This document shows, piece by piece, positions 32,272-42,015 of a DNA stretch of 64,000 nt (positions are counted from its first letter, which is position 1; the number at the start of each line of letters is the position of its first letter). The notes beneath the pieces are model-generated. The model searched no databases. It was not told the origin of the DNA and was given only the letters and a program-made list of their open reading frames with translations. The translations under genes were made by a program, and so were the position numbers. Origin of the DNA: JAABTH01 sp964492615 (GTDB lineage: Bacteria; Bacillota; Dethiobacteria; DTU022); contig CAZBKZ010000010.1 in assembly GCA_964492615.1 (NCBI GenBank), positions 7,280-71,279 on the forward strand, written 5' to 3'.

Positions 32272-33627
32272 TTAAAAAGGAAAACCCTTCTTCCCTTTTT
32301 TAAGCTTTTTGAGAGCACCCTTTTTATCCATTGAACCCATTTGTTTAAACATCTTTTGCATTTGACCGAATTGATTCAAAAGGCGGTTTACATCCTGAAC
32401 ACTGGTACCGCTGCCTCCGGCTATCCTGCGGCGGCGGCTGCTGTTTATTATTGCCGGCTCTATCCGCTCCCCCGGGGTCATCGATCCGATGATAGCTTCT
32501 ACCCGTTTAAAATTATCTTCATTAAGTGACATCTGGCGAACCTCTTTCGGTATTCCGCCGCCACCCGGAAGCATATTAAAGATATCCTCCAGTGAACCCA
32601 TATTACGCAGCTGCCTGAGCTGATCACGAAAATCGTCAAGAGTAAATTGCTGCTTGCGCAGTTTTTGCTCCATTTGTTTTGCTTTTTCCTGATCAAAAGA
32701 GGCTTCTGCTTTTTCAATCAGAGATAAAACATCGCCCATACCTAAAATACGCGAAGCCATCCGATCGGGATGAAACAGCTCCAGGTTGTCAGTTTTTTCT
32801 CCCACGCCGGCAAACTTAATCGGGCAGCCTGTAACAGCACGTACGGATAAAGCAGCTCCACCCCGGGTATCTCCGTCCAGCTTGGTCAGGATAACGCCGC
32901 TCAACTGAACAGCTTCGTTAAATTCCCTGGCTGCATTAACTGCATCCTGGCCGGTCATAGCATCAACTACCAGCAGGGTTTCGTTAGGCTCAACAGCTCT
33001 TTTAATTTCTTTAATTTCTGCCATCATTTCGTTATCTATATGTAATCTACCGGCAGTATCAAATATAACTGTATCATAACCTTCATGCTCTGCATGTTTC
33101 AATCCTTCCCGACAGATTTCGACCGGTTGCATCTCATCACTACTGAAACACTTTTCCCCAACTGACTCACTGAGCATTTCCAACTGTTTTACAGCCCCCG
33201 GACGGTAGATATCAGCCGCTACAAGTAATGGCGTACGTCCGTTGCGCCGCAGGTGAACAGCCAGTTTAACTGCGGTTGTTGTTTTTCCTGAGCCCTGCAA
33301 ACCAACTATTATAACCCTGGCCGGGCTTTTGCCGGAAAGGTTAAGGCCACTCTGCTTTTCACCCATAAGCCTGGTCATTTCTTCATTGACTATCTTTACA
33401 ACCTGCTGGCCGGGAGTTAAACTGTTCATCACTTCGGTGCCAACAGCCCTGCTGCGAACAGAAGCGATAAATTCTTTAACCACTTTAAAGTTTACATCGG
33501 CCTCGAGCAACGCCAGACGTATTTCACGCATTGCCTCATCTACATCTTTTTCTCCCAGCTTGCCCTTACCTCTTAATTGCTTCAGAGTGTTCTGTAATTT
33601 TTCAGCAAGATTATTAAACATTGTCAT
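32272..33627 (-). CDS. ffh: Signal recognition particle protein Ffh
   Basis: Ffh is the SRP GTPase that binds nascent signal sequences and targets them to FtsY. The order is N domain (1-90), G domain with GLQGSGKTTTAVKLA, DTAGRLH and TKLDGDTRGGAALS, then a Met-rich M domain ending in a basic tail GALKKLKKGKKGFPF. The length of 451 is normal. The ATG at 33627 is near AAAGGCAGG; a second ATG two codons later is possible. It is eight bases from ylxM. Confidence 0.98.
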   Translation of the reverse strand: MTMFNNLAEKLQNTLKQLRGKGKLGEKDVDEAMREIRLALLEADVNFKVVKEFIASVRSRAVGTEVMNSLTPGQQVVKIVNEEMTRLMGEKQSGLNLSGKSPARVIIVGLQGSGKTTTAVKLAVHLRRNGRTPLLVAADIYRPGAVKQLEMLSESVGEKCFSSDEMQPVEICREGLKHAEHEGYDTVIFDTAGRLHIDNEMMAEIKEIKRAVEPNETLLVVDAMTGQDAVNAAREFNEAVQLSGVILTKLDGDTRGGAALSVRAVTGCPIKFAGVGEKTDNLELFHPDRMASRILGMGDVLSLIEKAEASFDQEKAKQMEQKLRKQQFTLDDFRDQLRQLRNMGSLEDIFNMLPGGGGIPKEVRQMSLNEDNFKRVEAIIGSMTPGERIEPAIINSSRRRRIAGGSGTSVQDVNRLLNQFGQMQKMFKQMGSMDKKGALKKLKKGKKGFPF

Positions 33628-33635
33628 GCCTGCCT

Positions 33636-33983
33636 TTATCTTTCAGTGGTTATTCTCATTTTATTTATAATAACCCTCAACTCGTCCAGATCAGCCTGAT
33701 CAAGACAATCTGCTTTCAATATCTCTTCTGCCAGGGATAAAAGTTTTTGCTGTTCTTCAAACAATGCACAGTATCCCAGCTTGTATTCATGATTCTCCAA
33801 CGATTTGACGGCGCGCCGGATTAAATCATGTACAGCCTGCCTGCTGATCAGGTACTCTTCTGCAATTTCCCCGAGGGAATAATTATCCCTGAAATACAAG
33901 CTTAATATCTCACGCTGTCTTTCAGTTAACAGCGAAGCGTAAAAATCATACAGCAGGTTGACCCTGTTAAATTGATCCAGCAT
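33636..33983 (-). CDS. ylxM: YlxM-type SRP-associated HTH protein
   Basis: YlxM is a small helix-turn-helix protein encoded just before ffh in Firmicutes and reported to affect SRP function. The segment LTERQREILSLYFRDN, then SLGEIAEEYLISRQAVHDLI, is a sigma-70 region 4-like HTH. The ATG at 33983 follows AGGAG and gives 115 residues; the longer upstream opening is unsupported. Confidence 0.94.
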   Translation of the reverse strand: MLDQFNRVNLLYDFYASLLTERQREILSLYFRDNYSLGEIAEEYLISRQAVHDLIRRAVKSLENHEYKLGYCALFEEQQKLLSLAEEILKADCLDQADLDELRVIINKMRITTER

Positions 33984-34270
33984 AGCGACTCCTGTAAAGT
34001 ATTTTGCCTTTACAGTTGGATTATAACAGACCAAGCCCTGGAAGGCAACTCCCGCAGATAAATTTTTATCACTGCTCAGCAAATATGCCATTCAGGGAGT
34101 GCAGGGTTTATATTCACAGTAAGTAATTTACTTAATTCATACAGAGAAGTTAGTATTTTCTTGATGCTATTTCTTGGCATTCTATTGAATATATTAACAT
34201 ATTGTGGTAATCTATAATACAGATGTGAAATCTGCGTCAAAATATCTATAAATTAAAAGGAGGTGCTTGT

Positions 34271-34708
34271 ATGACAGATAGTGAAGTTACTGTTGGCAGC
34301 GAGCATGTTGGTGTGGGGTTGCGCCTGGTTGGGATTATTATTGATAGTATTATTTTGGGAATTATCGGCTATTTAATCGCTGCAGTTACTGGCGGTACAA
34401 CTGCCGGAGGTTTTGAGTTAACCGGTGGACCTGCTTTTATTTATTTTCTGCTAGGTTTTCTTTATTACATTTTAATGGAAACTTATATGGGCGGCACTTT
34501 AGGTAAACTTGCCCTGGGGATTAGAGTGCGCATGGAAGATGGTAGCCCCTGCACTATAAGTGCTTCCTTAATCCGTAACATTTTGCGCATTGTTGACGCA
34601 TTGCCCGGAATCATCCCCTACCTGCTTGGGGCAATATTTGTGTGGACTTCACCCAAGAAACAACGGCTTGGAGACAAGCTGGCAAAAACTGTTGTAGTTA
34701 AAAAATAA
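34271..34708 (+). CDS. RDD family membrane protein
   Basis: This 145-residue protein has the RDD pattern: Arg in GVGLRLVGIIIDS, Asp in the same helix, and the late RLGDKLAKTVVVKK. Three or four membrane segments are visible. RDD proteins are poorly characterised; some act as Na+(Li+)/H+ antiporters. The ATG at 34271 has AAAAGGAGGTG. It lies on the plus strand inside the otherwise minus-strand smc-ftsY-ylxM-ffh cluster, an unusual insertion. Confidence 0.88.
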   Translation: MTDSEVTVGSEHVGVGLRLVGIIIDSIILGIIGYLIAAVTGGTTAGGFELTGGPAFIYFLLGFLYYILMETYMGGTLGKLALGIRVRMEDGSPCTISASLIRNILRIVDALPGIIPYLLGAIFVWTSPKKQRLGDKLAKTVVVKK

Positions 34709-34753
34709 TAATTGTTGGTTGTATAGTATAATAATCTATAAATGACACAGATG

Positions 34754-34775
34754 ACCCCCCTGTTTTTAGGGGGGT
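34754..34775. terminator. Bidirectional hairpin between the RDD gene and ftsY
   Basis: ACCCCCCT and AGGGGGGT pair over a six-base loop between two convergent genes. U-tracts are poor on both sides, so it may block readthrough or stabilise 3' ends rather than be a strong terminator. Confidence 0.55.
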
Positions 34776-35686
34776 TAAATATCTCCAAGAAGCGCTTCGG
34801 CAAAGATGTCAGGGTCAAACGGGGCAAGATCTTCACTTTTTTCACCGGTGCCGATATAGCAAACCGGAATTCCGAGTTTATCCTGGATACCTATTACAAT
34901 ACCACCGCGTGCAGTACCGTCCAGCTTGGTTAAAACAAGCCCGTTTAAGGGAAGAGACTCATTAAAACTCGATGTTTGGGCCAGTGCGTTTTGACCGGTT
35001 GTTGCATCAACAACCAGCATAACCTGGTGAGGAGCGCCGGGCATTGACCGGTTAATAACACGGTATATTTTATTCAATTCTTCCATCAGGTTATACTTGT
35101 TATGCAAACGACCGGCTGTATCACCGATAAGGACATCAACACCCCTGGCCTGGGCAGCATTAATAGCATCATAATAGAGTGCTGAAGGGTCGGAACCGCT
35201 TTGCTGCTTTAGTATTTCCGCGCCACTTCTTTCTGCCCATATTTCAAGCTGCTCAACTGCGGCCGCCCTGAAAGTATCTCCTGCGACAAGCATTACCTGC
35301 TCACCCATGGAACTATAATAATGGGCTAGTTTACCGGCAGTAGTTGTTTTTCCAGAACCGTTAACCCCTACCAGGAGAATAACATAAGGTTTATGCTCGG
35401 GCCTGACCGGAGGATGAACTTCAGATAGAAACGCCTTTATTTTTTCCCTGAATAAGAGACCTAGACCATCCCTGCTATTTACCCTGCTTAACGCTGCTTC
35501 CTCTTTTAACTGGTTAATTATTTTCAGGCTGGTTTCTATGCCCACATCACCTGTGACTAATATCTCCTCGAGCTCTTCATAAAACAATTGGTTAAGCTCA
35601 CCATCTTTGAATATATTATCCAGTCGGCTTAAAAAACCGCTTTTACTGCGGGCAAGACCATTTTTAAATTTATCAACAAGGCTCAT
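34775..35686 (-). CDS. ftsY: Signal recognition particle receptor FtsY
   Basis: FtsY is the membrane-associated GTPase that receives SRP. The NG domain shows GVNGSGKTTTAGKLAHYY (G1), DTAGRLHNKYNLM and TKLDGTARGGIVIG. The acidic A domain of proteobacterial FtsY is absent, as usual in Firmicutes (303 residues). The ATG at 35686 lies six bases after the smc stop, with GGGGAG inside the smc end, implying coupling. Confidence 0.97.
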   Translation of the reverse strand: MSLVDKFKNGLARSKSGFLSRLDNIFKDGELNQLFYEELEEILVTGDVGIETSLKIINQLKEEAALSRVNSRDGLGLLFREKIKAFLSEVHPPVRPEHKPYVILLVGVNGSGKTTTAGKLAHYYSSMGEQVMLVAGDTFRAAAVEQLEIWAERSGAEILKQQSGSDPSALYYDAINAAQARGVDVLIGDTAGRLHNKYNLMEELNKIYRVINRSMPGAPHQVMLVVDATTGQNALAQTSSFNESLPLNGLVLTKLDGTARGGIVIGIQDKLGIPVCYIGTGEKSEDLAPFDPDIFAEALLGDI

Positions 35687-35692
35687 AAGCGC

Positions 35693-38600
35693 TTACTTCT
35701 CCCCTGCAACTAGTTTATCTTCAAGTTTAATTGATACGAGGCGTGAAACTCCGGGTTCGGGCATGGTAACACCATACAACACCTCGGCTTCTTCCATTGT
35801 TCTTTTGCGGTGAGTAATTAAGATAAACTGGGCATCCTTCGAATTATCTTTAAGAAAACCGGTAAAACGAGTCAGATTTGCATCATCAAGCATCGATTCC
35901 ACTTCATCAAGCAGATAAAACGGAGCAGGTTTGAAACGTAAAATGGCAAAAACCAGTGCAATGGCGATTAGCACCTTTTCTCCCCCGGAGAATAAAGTTA
36001 TATTCTGCAGTTTTTTACCGGGGGGTTGAGCTATTATCTCAATACCAGATTCAAGAATATTACTTTCATCTGTTAACTTTAAAGAGACTTTTCCACCCTG
36101 AAAAAGCGACTGAAAAGTGGTGTTGAAGTTTTCATTTATCTGATCAAATGCTATTTTAAAGTAATATTCCATACGCTGGTCAATTTCAGCAAGGACTTTG
36201 TTCAAAGAAGCCTCTCCCTTTAACAGGTCGTCTTTCTGTTCTTCCAGGAAGCTGATCCTGTCTTCCAGCCGGCTCAATTCTTCAATCGCCCCCAGATTAA
36301 CCTCACCAAGCGCATCCAAATCTTCCTTGAGATTTTCTATCTCAAGCTTACCCCTGTCTGGGTTATAATCATCTTCCAGCTCAAGAATTTCTAATTTTTT
36401 AAAGAGCTCTTTGAATCTGATTTCCTGGTAATTCACCTCGGTTTGCAACCTGGTCTGCTCAACAGAAAGCTGTCGTTCTCTTTTTTCACGTCTTGCCAGC
36501 TGATTCTGCTGACGCCGTTCATCTTCTTCCATCTCAATTAACGCTGCTTCATTTTGATCAGCTTCATCAACAATTTTTTCCAGGTGTACAATCAGTTCAG
36601 CTCTCTCGTTGTCCAGTTCTTCAAGTTTGTTTGACACTTCCTGCTGTATTGTTTTATTGTCGGCAAGATCTTTTTTATATTTATTTATGGCACTCTCGTT
36701 TTCTGCTTTCTCTTCCGCAGGATTAACCAGGCTTTCATCAAGTTCTGCGATCCTGGTTTTCAACCCTTCCAGCTGCTGCCCGCATGAACTGATTTGAACC
36801 AACGTATCAGTGATTGACTGTTCCAGTTTGTTTTTCTCTTCAATAAATTGCCGATGACTGAACTTTAACTCAGCTAGTTTCTGTTCGAGTTCAATAGATG
36901 TTTTTTTACTGTTTTCAATTTCTGCCTGTTGTTTATTCAGCTGGACCCTGACTTCAGTTTCTTCGCTGCTCAAATCTGCATGAGCCTGCTTTTCTGCGGC
37001 AGCTTTGGCTTCAATTGTCTCTTTTTCTAACTCAGAAAGCTCCATTTCGCGTTTTAATTCAGACAGTTCTTCCATCATTTTATTATTAATTTTTGATTTG
37101 CTGTTAAGCTCATTAGCCAGTTTTTCCAGTTCATCTCTGGTCCCTGATACGATACCCGAGGTTTTTTTATATTGTTCTTCAATAGATGCGTGTTCTTTTT
37201 GAAGTTCTTCTATTTCCCGGCGTCTTCCCAGCGGCATTCCGGCGTTTCTCTTTGGCAGGCTTCCTCCCCGCATAACACCTCCAGGGTTTATCATTTCACC
37301 GTCAAGAGTTACAACTTTACAGCTGTAGCTGACAAAACGGGCAGCGCTGGTGGCATCTTCAAGGTTTCGACAGATTAATACTGAGGCAAGCAGGTAATCA
37401 ACTGCCTTACGGTATGCCGGTTCTACTTTAACCAGCTCTGATGCTTTGCCTATTACTCCCTTTAGCTCACGCCAACCCGGGTATCTCTCCAGGGGGCTGG
37501 CAGACTGGTGGAGAATGTTAAGGGGTAAAAATGTTGCCCAACCTCTATTTTGTTCTTTCAGGTATCTAATTGCGCCCTGAACTGATTTTTCTGTATCGGC
37601 TACCAGGTATTGCATACTTGATCCCAGGGCAGACTCTACAGCCTGAACATACTCGTTATCCACTTTAATCAGGTCGGCTACCGGGCCAATTATTCCGGGA
37701 ATCCGAGGCCCAGCTTGCATTACTTCTTTTACTCCGCGGTAATAGCCTGTTAAAGCAGCATCCTGCTCTTTTAAAAGGTTCAGTCTTCCACTAATCCCAT
37801 TAAGTTTTTCTCTTAACTTCTGCTCATCAGCTACGACTTCTACCAGCTTATTGCTGATCTGCTCCCGGGCAGTTTCCATGCGTTTAACAGAATCTTCTCC
37901 TGCATGCAGGCTTTCCTGCTGATTCGTAATCTTAGATTTCAACGTGTCCAATTTAGCAGTATAATTTTCCAGCTTTATTCGAAGCTGCTTTTCTTCAGCA
38001 AGTGTGTTGTCAAGCTGCTCCCGGAGTTTTACCAGCCTCCGGTTTAACTCAGATACGTTAACAGAAGCTGCTTCACGCCGCGCTTCCGCTTTATATATAT
38101 CTTCCTGTAAATCTTCAATTTTACCGGCTGTTTCGCTCTGTTCAAGCGTTTGCAGATTCTCACGCAAAATATGCAGTTTTTCTTCCAAACTCTCATACTC
38201 TTTATTTTTTGCCAGCAAATCATCTTCAGCCCGAACTTTACGGTCTGCAAAATCAGCCATGATCTGATCTAGCTGATTAATTCTCTTATGATTCTGTTCC
38301 AGCTGTTCGCGGTAATGGCTCTCCCGTTCTCTGAGCAGCTTTAACTCGTTTTCTTGCTGCTCGTAATAACGAACCAGCTGATTTAATTTTTGTTCTTCCT
38401 TTTTTTTAGCGTTAATACTATCAGCCAGGCTATTTTTTAAATCCTGCAGGGCTTTTTCCCGCTGACCTCGTTTGGAGGCTGAACTGAGGAGAGCATCGTT
38501 AACAGATTGGAGCTGCCGGTTAACTTTTTCAAGCTCATCACGCGTTTGCTTCAGCTTAAACGATAAGAGTTTCTTTTCTTCTCCTTCGATCTGATGCTGC

Positions 38601-39253
38601 AATCGTCTGTATTCCCTTGTAACTTCAGCCTGTTCCTGGAGTGGTTCAATCTGTGTCCCCAACTCATAAACAAGATCCTGGACCCTGATCAGATTATCCC
38701 GCGTTTCATCGAGGCGTCTCCGGGCCTCTTTCTTGCGAAGCTTATACTTTAATATACCGGCTGCCTCTTCAAATATTTCTCTTCTTTCTTCAGGACGACT
38801 GTTAATAATTTCATCAACCCGTCCCTGGCCAATAACCGAGTATACTTCCTTGCCAAGCCCCGTATCCATAAACATTTCAGTTATGTCTTTCAGTCTGCAT
38901 GGGGTTTTGTTTATATAATACTCGCTGTCTCCATTTCTGAAGAGTCGCCTGGTAATTGTAACTTCATCATATTCAAGGTTCAGGTAGGTTGAAGCACCGG
39001 TAAATGTTAATGAAACTTCAGCAAAATTTAGTGGTTTGCGGCTATCGCTACCGGAGAATATTATTTCATCCATACGTGAGCCGCGCAGGGATTTAACACT
39101 TTGTTCCCCAAGAGCCCAGCGTACAGCATCTACGATATTGCTTTTACCGCAACCGTTCGGTCCGACAATAGCCGATATTCCTTCACCAAGACTTAGCTCT
39201 GACTTCTCGGCAAAAGATTTGAAACCAAACAGTTCCATCCTTTTTAAATGCAA
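35693..39253 (-). CDS. smc: Chromosome segregation ATPase Smc
   Basis: SMC forms the condensin ring with ScpA and ScpB. Walker A GPNGCGKSN is near residue 32. Two long coiled coils surround a hinge at about residues 500-680 (from YYRGVKEVMQ to GGVMRGGS). The C-terminal head has the signature FSGGEK and Walker B YLLDEVESMLDDAN. The length of 1186 is standard. Translation starts at TTG 39253 with AGGAG eight bases upstream. The signature and D-loop residues (Phe for Leu; ESMLDD for the common DAALDE) are slightly unusual. Confidence 0.97.
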   Translation of the reverse strand: MHLKRMELFGFKSFAEKSELSLGEGISAIVGPNGCGKSNIVDAVRWALGEQSVKSLRGSRMDEIIFSGSDSRKPLNFAEVSLTFTGASTYLNLEYDEVTITRRLFRNGDSEYYINKTPCRLKDITEMFMDTGLGKEVYSVIGQGRVDEIINSRPEERREIFEEAAGILKYKLRKKEARRRLDETRDNLIRVQDLVYELGTQIEPLQEQAEVTREYRRLQHQIEGEEKKLLSFKLKQTRDELEKVNRQLQSVNDALLSSASKRGQREKALQDLKNSLADSINAKKKEEQKLNQLVRYYEQQENELKLLRERESHYREQLEQNHKRINQLDQIMADFADRKVRAEDDLLAKNKEYESLEEKLHILRENLQTLEQSETAGKIEDLQEDIYKAEARREAASVNVSELNRRLVKLREQLDNTLAEEKQLRIKLENYTAKLDTLKSKITNQQESLHAGEDSVKRMETAREQISNKLVEVVADEQKLREKLNGISGRLNLLKEQDAALTGYYRGVKEVMQAGPRIPGIIGPVADLIKVDNEYVQAVESALGSSMQYLVADTEKSVQGAIRYLKEQNRGWATFLPLNILHQSASPLERYPGWRELKGVIGKASELVKVEPAYRKAVDYLLASVLICRNLEDATSAARFVSYSCKVVTLDGEMINPGGVMRGGSLPKRNAGMPLGRRREIEELQKEHASIEEQYKKTSGIVSGTRDELEKLANELNSKSKINNKMMEELSELKREMELSELEKETIEAKAAAEKQAHADLSSEETEVRVQLNKQQAEIENSKKTSIELEQKLAELKFSHRQFIEEKNKLEQSITDTLVQISSCGQQLEGLKTRIAELDESLVNPAEEKAENESAINKYKKDLADNKTIQQEVSNKLEELDNERAELIVHLEKIVDEADQNEAALIEMEEDERRQQNQLARREKRERQLSVEQTRLQTEVNYQEIRFKELFKKLEILELEDDYNPDRGKLEIENLKEDLDALGEVNLGAIEELSRLEDRISFLEEQKDDLLKGEASLNKVLAEIDQRMEYYFKIAFDQINENFNTTFQSLFQGGKVSLKLTDESNILESGIEIIAQPPGKKLQNITLFSGGEKVLIAIALVFAILRFKPAPFYLLDEVESMLDDANLTRFTGFLKDNSKDAQFILITHRKRTMEEAEVLYGVTMPEPGVSRLVSIKLEDKLVAGEK

Positions 39254-39294
39254 TAGCTCTGCTCCTCACTCATTGTAGAAAACGGCAGTTATTA

Positions 39295-39990
39295 TCAGGG
39301 GGTTAACTTGCCCCATGCTTCTTTTGCCGCACTCTGCTCTGCTTCCTTTTTACTGTGCCCCTGGCCGCGACCAGCAACTTCATTAGTTATTATTACCTCT
39401 GCTTCAAATGTTTTATTGTGATCAGGGCCTCTTTCATTGACAATGCGGTAAACTGGTGTTTTTAAAAACCGGGCCTGTGAAAATTCCTGCAACAGTGTCT
39501 TATAATCTCTCCTGAGGACTCCTTCTTGAAGCTCAATCAGAATAGGCTGATATAACTTCAGAACATACTCCCGGCACTGTTCGAGGCCTAGATCAAGATA
39601 AAGGGCCCCAATTAGGGCCTCAACCGCATCACTTAGAAGGGAAGGACGGCTCGCTCCTCCTCCCACTGTTTCACCACGGCCCAGACGCATATATTTCCCC
39701 AGGTTAATTCTATAAGCCAACCTGGCCAGGGAAGCTTCGCATACAAGATCAGCCCTCAGTTTCGTCAGCTTGCCTTCAGGAAGATTTGGATATTGCTCAT
39801 AAAGATAATCGCTTACTATCAGCTCAAGAACAGCATCACCCAGGAATTCCAGTCTTTCGTTATGAGTCCGTCGCTGTCCTTTTTCGTGAGCATAAGAGCT
39901 GTGGGTTAAAGCCTGTTCATATAATAAAGAATTATTCCTGTTCCAACCTTGTGCATCTGTAAAATGCTTCACTTTTTCAGGCCAAATCAT
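39295..39990 (-). CDS. rnc: Ribonuclease III
   Basis: RNase III cuts double-stranded RNA, including rRNA precursors. The catalytic signature NERLEFLGDAVLEL and a second acidic site near LLSDAVEALIGALYLD are intact. The C-terminal dsRBD begins at DYKTLLQEF and ends GHSKKEAEQSAAKEAW. The ATG at 39990 follows AAGGA. It precedes smc, as in Bacillus. Confidence 0.97.
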   Translation of the reverse strand: MIWPEKVKHFTDAQGWNRNNSLLYEQALTHSSYAHEKGQRRTHNERLEFLGDAVLELIVSDYLYEQYPNLPEGKLTKLRADLVCEASLARLAYRINLGKYMRLGRGETVGGGASRPSLLSDAVEALIGALYLDLGLEQCREYVLKLYQPILIELQEGVLRRDYKTLLQEFSQARFLKTPVYRIVNERGPDHNKTFEAEVIITNEVAGRGQGHSKKEAEQSAAKEAWGKLTP

Positions 39991-40137
39991 CTGGATTTCC
40001 TTCCACGTTATGTAAATAGTTCCAAAACATGTGGGCCAAGTTATCGTTTTTGATTACAGAGTAACAGACTATTCTCCCCTGCCAGGCAGGATAGAAGTAA
40101 CAATGCATTAGTGCGTTATTATCAGCAGTACATGATC

Positions 40138-40160
40138 CAGGCCTGCATTGGATCAGGCCT
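40138..40160 (-). repeat. Hairpin at the end of the acpP transcript region
   Basis: CAGGCCTG occurs twice around an eight-base loop and is self-complementary. It overlaps the stop of the small ORF after acpP. No U-run follows, so a terminator is only possible. The stretch 39991-40137 shows nothing else recognisable. Confidence 0.35.
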
Positions 40161-40401
40161 GTATTGATATAAAAATACTTTGCCGGTTAAGTTTTATGCA
40201 ATTCTGCATTAATATTTCCCGGCCTGTAACAGTAACATGAACAACCGGCAACTTTGCAAAATTCCTGCAACCCGGGGAAACATATGCTAATACTTTTCTA
40301 ATCCATATAGCCGACCGGGCCGGAATTATGCTTTTACGGCCTTCTTTATTCCATTTAAATATTATCCCAACACCGTTGCCGGTAATTGATCCTTTACCCA
40401 C
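40153..40401 (-). CDS. Possible small protein downstream of acpP, unknown function
   Basis: A GTG at 40401 has a good GGGGTG SD five bases upstream and lies 19 bases after the acpP stop, giving 82 residues. The product is basic and moderately hydrophobic, with no recognised motif, signal peptide or clear membrane helix. It fills most of the 430-base gap between acpP and rnc. Support comes only from the SD, the operon position and the absence of stops; a chance opening is quite possible. Confidence 0.35.
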   Translation of the reverse strand: MGKGSITGNGVGIIFKWNKEGRKSIIPARSAIWIRKVLAYVSPGCRNFAKLPVVHVTVTGREILMQNCIKLNRQSIFISIQA

Positions 40402-40420
40402 TATTTCACCCCGGCAGATA

Positions 40421-40648
40421 TTATGCTTTAGATTCAATGTACCTTACAACATCGCCAATGGTTTTAATATTTTCTATCTCCTGGTCGGAAATTTCGAGAT
40501 CAAACTCTTCCTCGAGAGCCATAACCAGTTCTACGATATCCAGTGAATCAGCGTCGATATCTTCAAAAGTGGTGTCAAGAGTTAACTTGTCAATGCCTAC
40601 CTCGAGCTGATCAACTACAATATTTTTCACCTTGCTTTCTACGCTCAC
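40421..40648 (-). CDS. acpP: Acyl carrier protein
   Basis: This 75-residue acidic protein carries fatty acids on phosphopantetheine attached to Ser in DADSLDIVELVMALEEEF. The GTG at 40648 follows AGGGAGGTG; the longer opening upstream includes that SD and is rejected. Gene order plsX-acpP-rnc is found in many Firmicutes, here without fabD/fabG in between. Confidence 0.96.
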   Translation of the reverse strand: MSVESKVKNIVVDQLEVGIDKLTLDTTFEDIDADSLDIVELVMALEEEFDLEISDQEIENIKTIGDVVRYIESKA

Positions 40649-40902
40649 TAAATCACCTCCCTTACAGGGTATATTCACTGTGCTCTTTTTAACTCTTCCA
40701 GTTTAACATAAATTCCACACCGATACATCAACCCGCTGTCACTGGAATGCTGTATATTAATCTATGGTTATTGCCGCGAGACAGCACTATTAATTAGTAT
40801 ATCAATTCTTCTAAAATGTTCAATAGTATACGGCCTGGTAGCAAATAAGACCATACATGCGAGGCTGTTCAACCTATCAATTCAACATAAATATTCAATA
40901 AT

Positions 40903-41940
40903 TTATATTTCTGACTCTACATCCCCGGCGGAGGGAATGCAAGCCATAGATTGCTGGAGTAAGTCTGCTACTTTCTTATTCACAAATGGATAAGCTTGTC
41001 TGATTAAAGCCGTCTCTATAGATCGTGCCTTAGAGGAGCCGTGACACTTTATACATAAACCGTTTACCCCAAGCAGCGGCGCCCCTCCATACCCGGAAGA
41101 ATCGACTTTCTCAAGCAACCCCAGGAAAACCGGTTGCAGCAGAAAAGCTCCCAGTTTATAACGTATTTTTGTTTTTATACCGCTCCTGAAATAATTAAGA
41201 ATTGCCCGCGAAAGCCCTTCAGAGGTTTTAAGAAATATATTGCCTACAAACCCGTCACATACAACCACATCAGCAGCGTTATAAAATGCTTCGGTTCCTT
41301 CTATGTTTCCACAAAAGCCCGGAAGGTGTTTTTGCAATAATAAATAAGCTTTTTTTACCTGCGCATTTCCTTTGTTTGGCTCTGTTCCTACATTCAGCAG
41401 GCCAACTCTTGGTTCATCTATACCCAACACCTGCTGGGCATAAACTCTGCCCATGAAAGCATATTGCAGAAGCTGCTCCGGACGGGCATCCATATTAGCG
41501 CCGACATCAAGAAAAAGCACCGGTTGACCGCCAAAGCTTGGCATAGGCGTCAACAGGGCCGGCCTGTTTATTCCGTTTACCCTGCCCAGGTATAAAAGGC
41601 TTGCTGCCATCAAGGCCCCGGTGTTTCCGGCGCTTATTGCAGCATCCGCTTCTCCGGAGGAGACCATCTGAATAGTTTTTACCATAGATGAATTCTTTTT
41701 CCTGCGTATAGATATCCCGGGGTCATCATTACCTTCAATCACTTCATCGGCATGAACCGTTTTAACACGTTCAACAGGGTATTCGATCTTACCAAGAATG
41801 CTGTTGATTATTTCTAAACGTCCGACCAGGATAACATTTAAATCATCTAACGAAGAAAGCGCAGATAATGCGCCCCTGATTATCTCTCCGGGCGCATTAT
41901 CTCCGCCCATCGCGTCAATTGCCACTTTTACCAAAATCAT
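40903..41940 (-). CDS. plsX: Phosphate acyltransferase PlsX
   Basis: PlsX converts acyl-ACP to acyl-phosphate for phospholipid synthesis. VAIDAMGGDNAPGEI near the start, GNTGALMAASLL, and DVGANMDARPEQLLQYAFMG are family hallmarks. It has about 345 residues. The ATG at 40903-41940 has GGGGA upstream; a start four codons later is possible. It follows rpmF, its usual neighbour. No fapR gene is adjacent. Confidence 0.96.
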   Translation of the reverse strand: MILVKVAIDAMGGDNAPGEIIRGALSALSSLDDLNVILVGRLEIINSILGKIEYPVERVKTVHADEVIEGNDDPGISIRRKKNSSMVKTIQMVSSGEADAAISAGNTGALMAASLLYLGRVNGINRPALLTPMPSFGGQPVLFLDVGANMDARPEQLLQYAFMGRVYAQQVLGIDEPRVGLLNVGTEPNKGNAQVKKAYLLLQKHLPGFCGNIEGTEAFYNAADVVVCDGFVGNIFLKTSEGLSRAILNYFRSGIKTKIRYKLGAFLLQPVFLGLLEKVDSSGYGGAPLLGVNGLCIKCHGSSKARSIETALIRQAYPFVNKKVADLLQQSMACIPSAGDVESEI

Positions 41941-42015
41941 CACTTCCCCGAAGCCGGTATTCCGACAGATACAGTACGCCCCTTATACTTTCGCTATAAG
42001 GGGCACACCGGCTTA

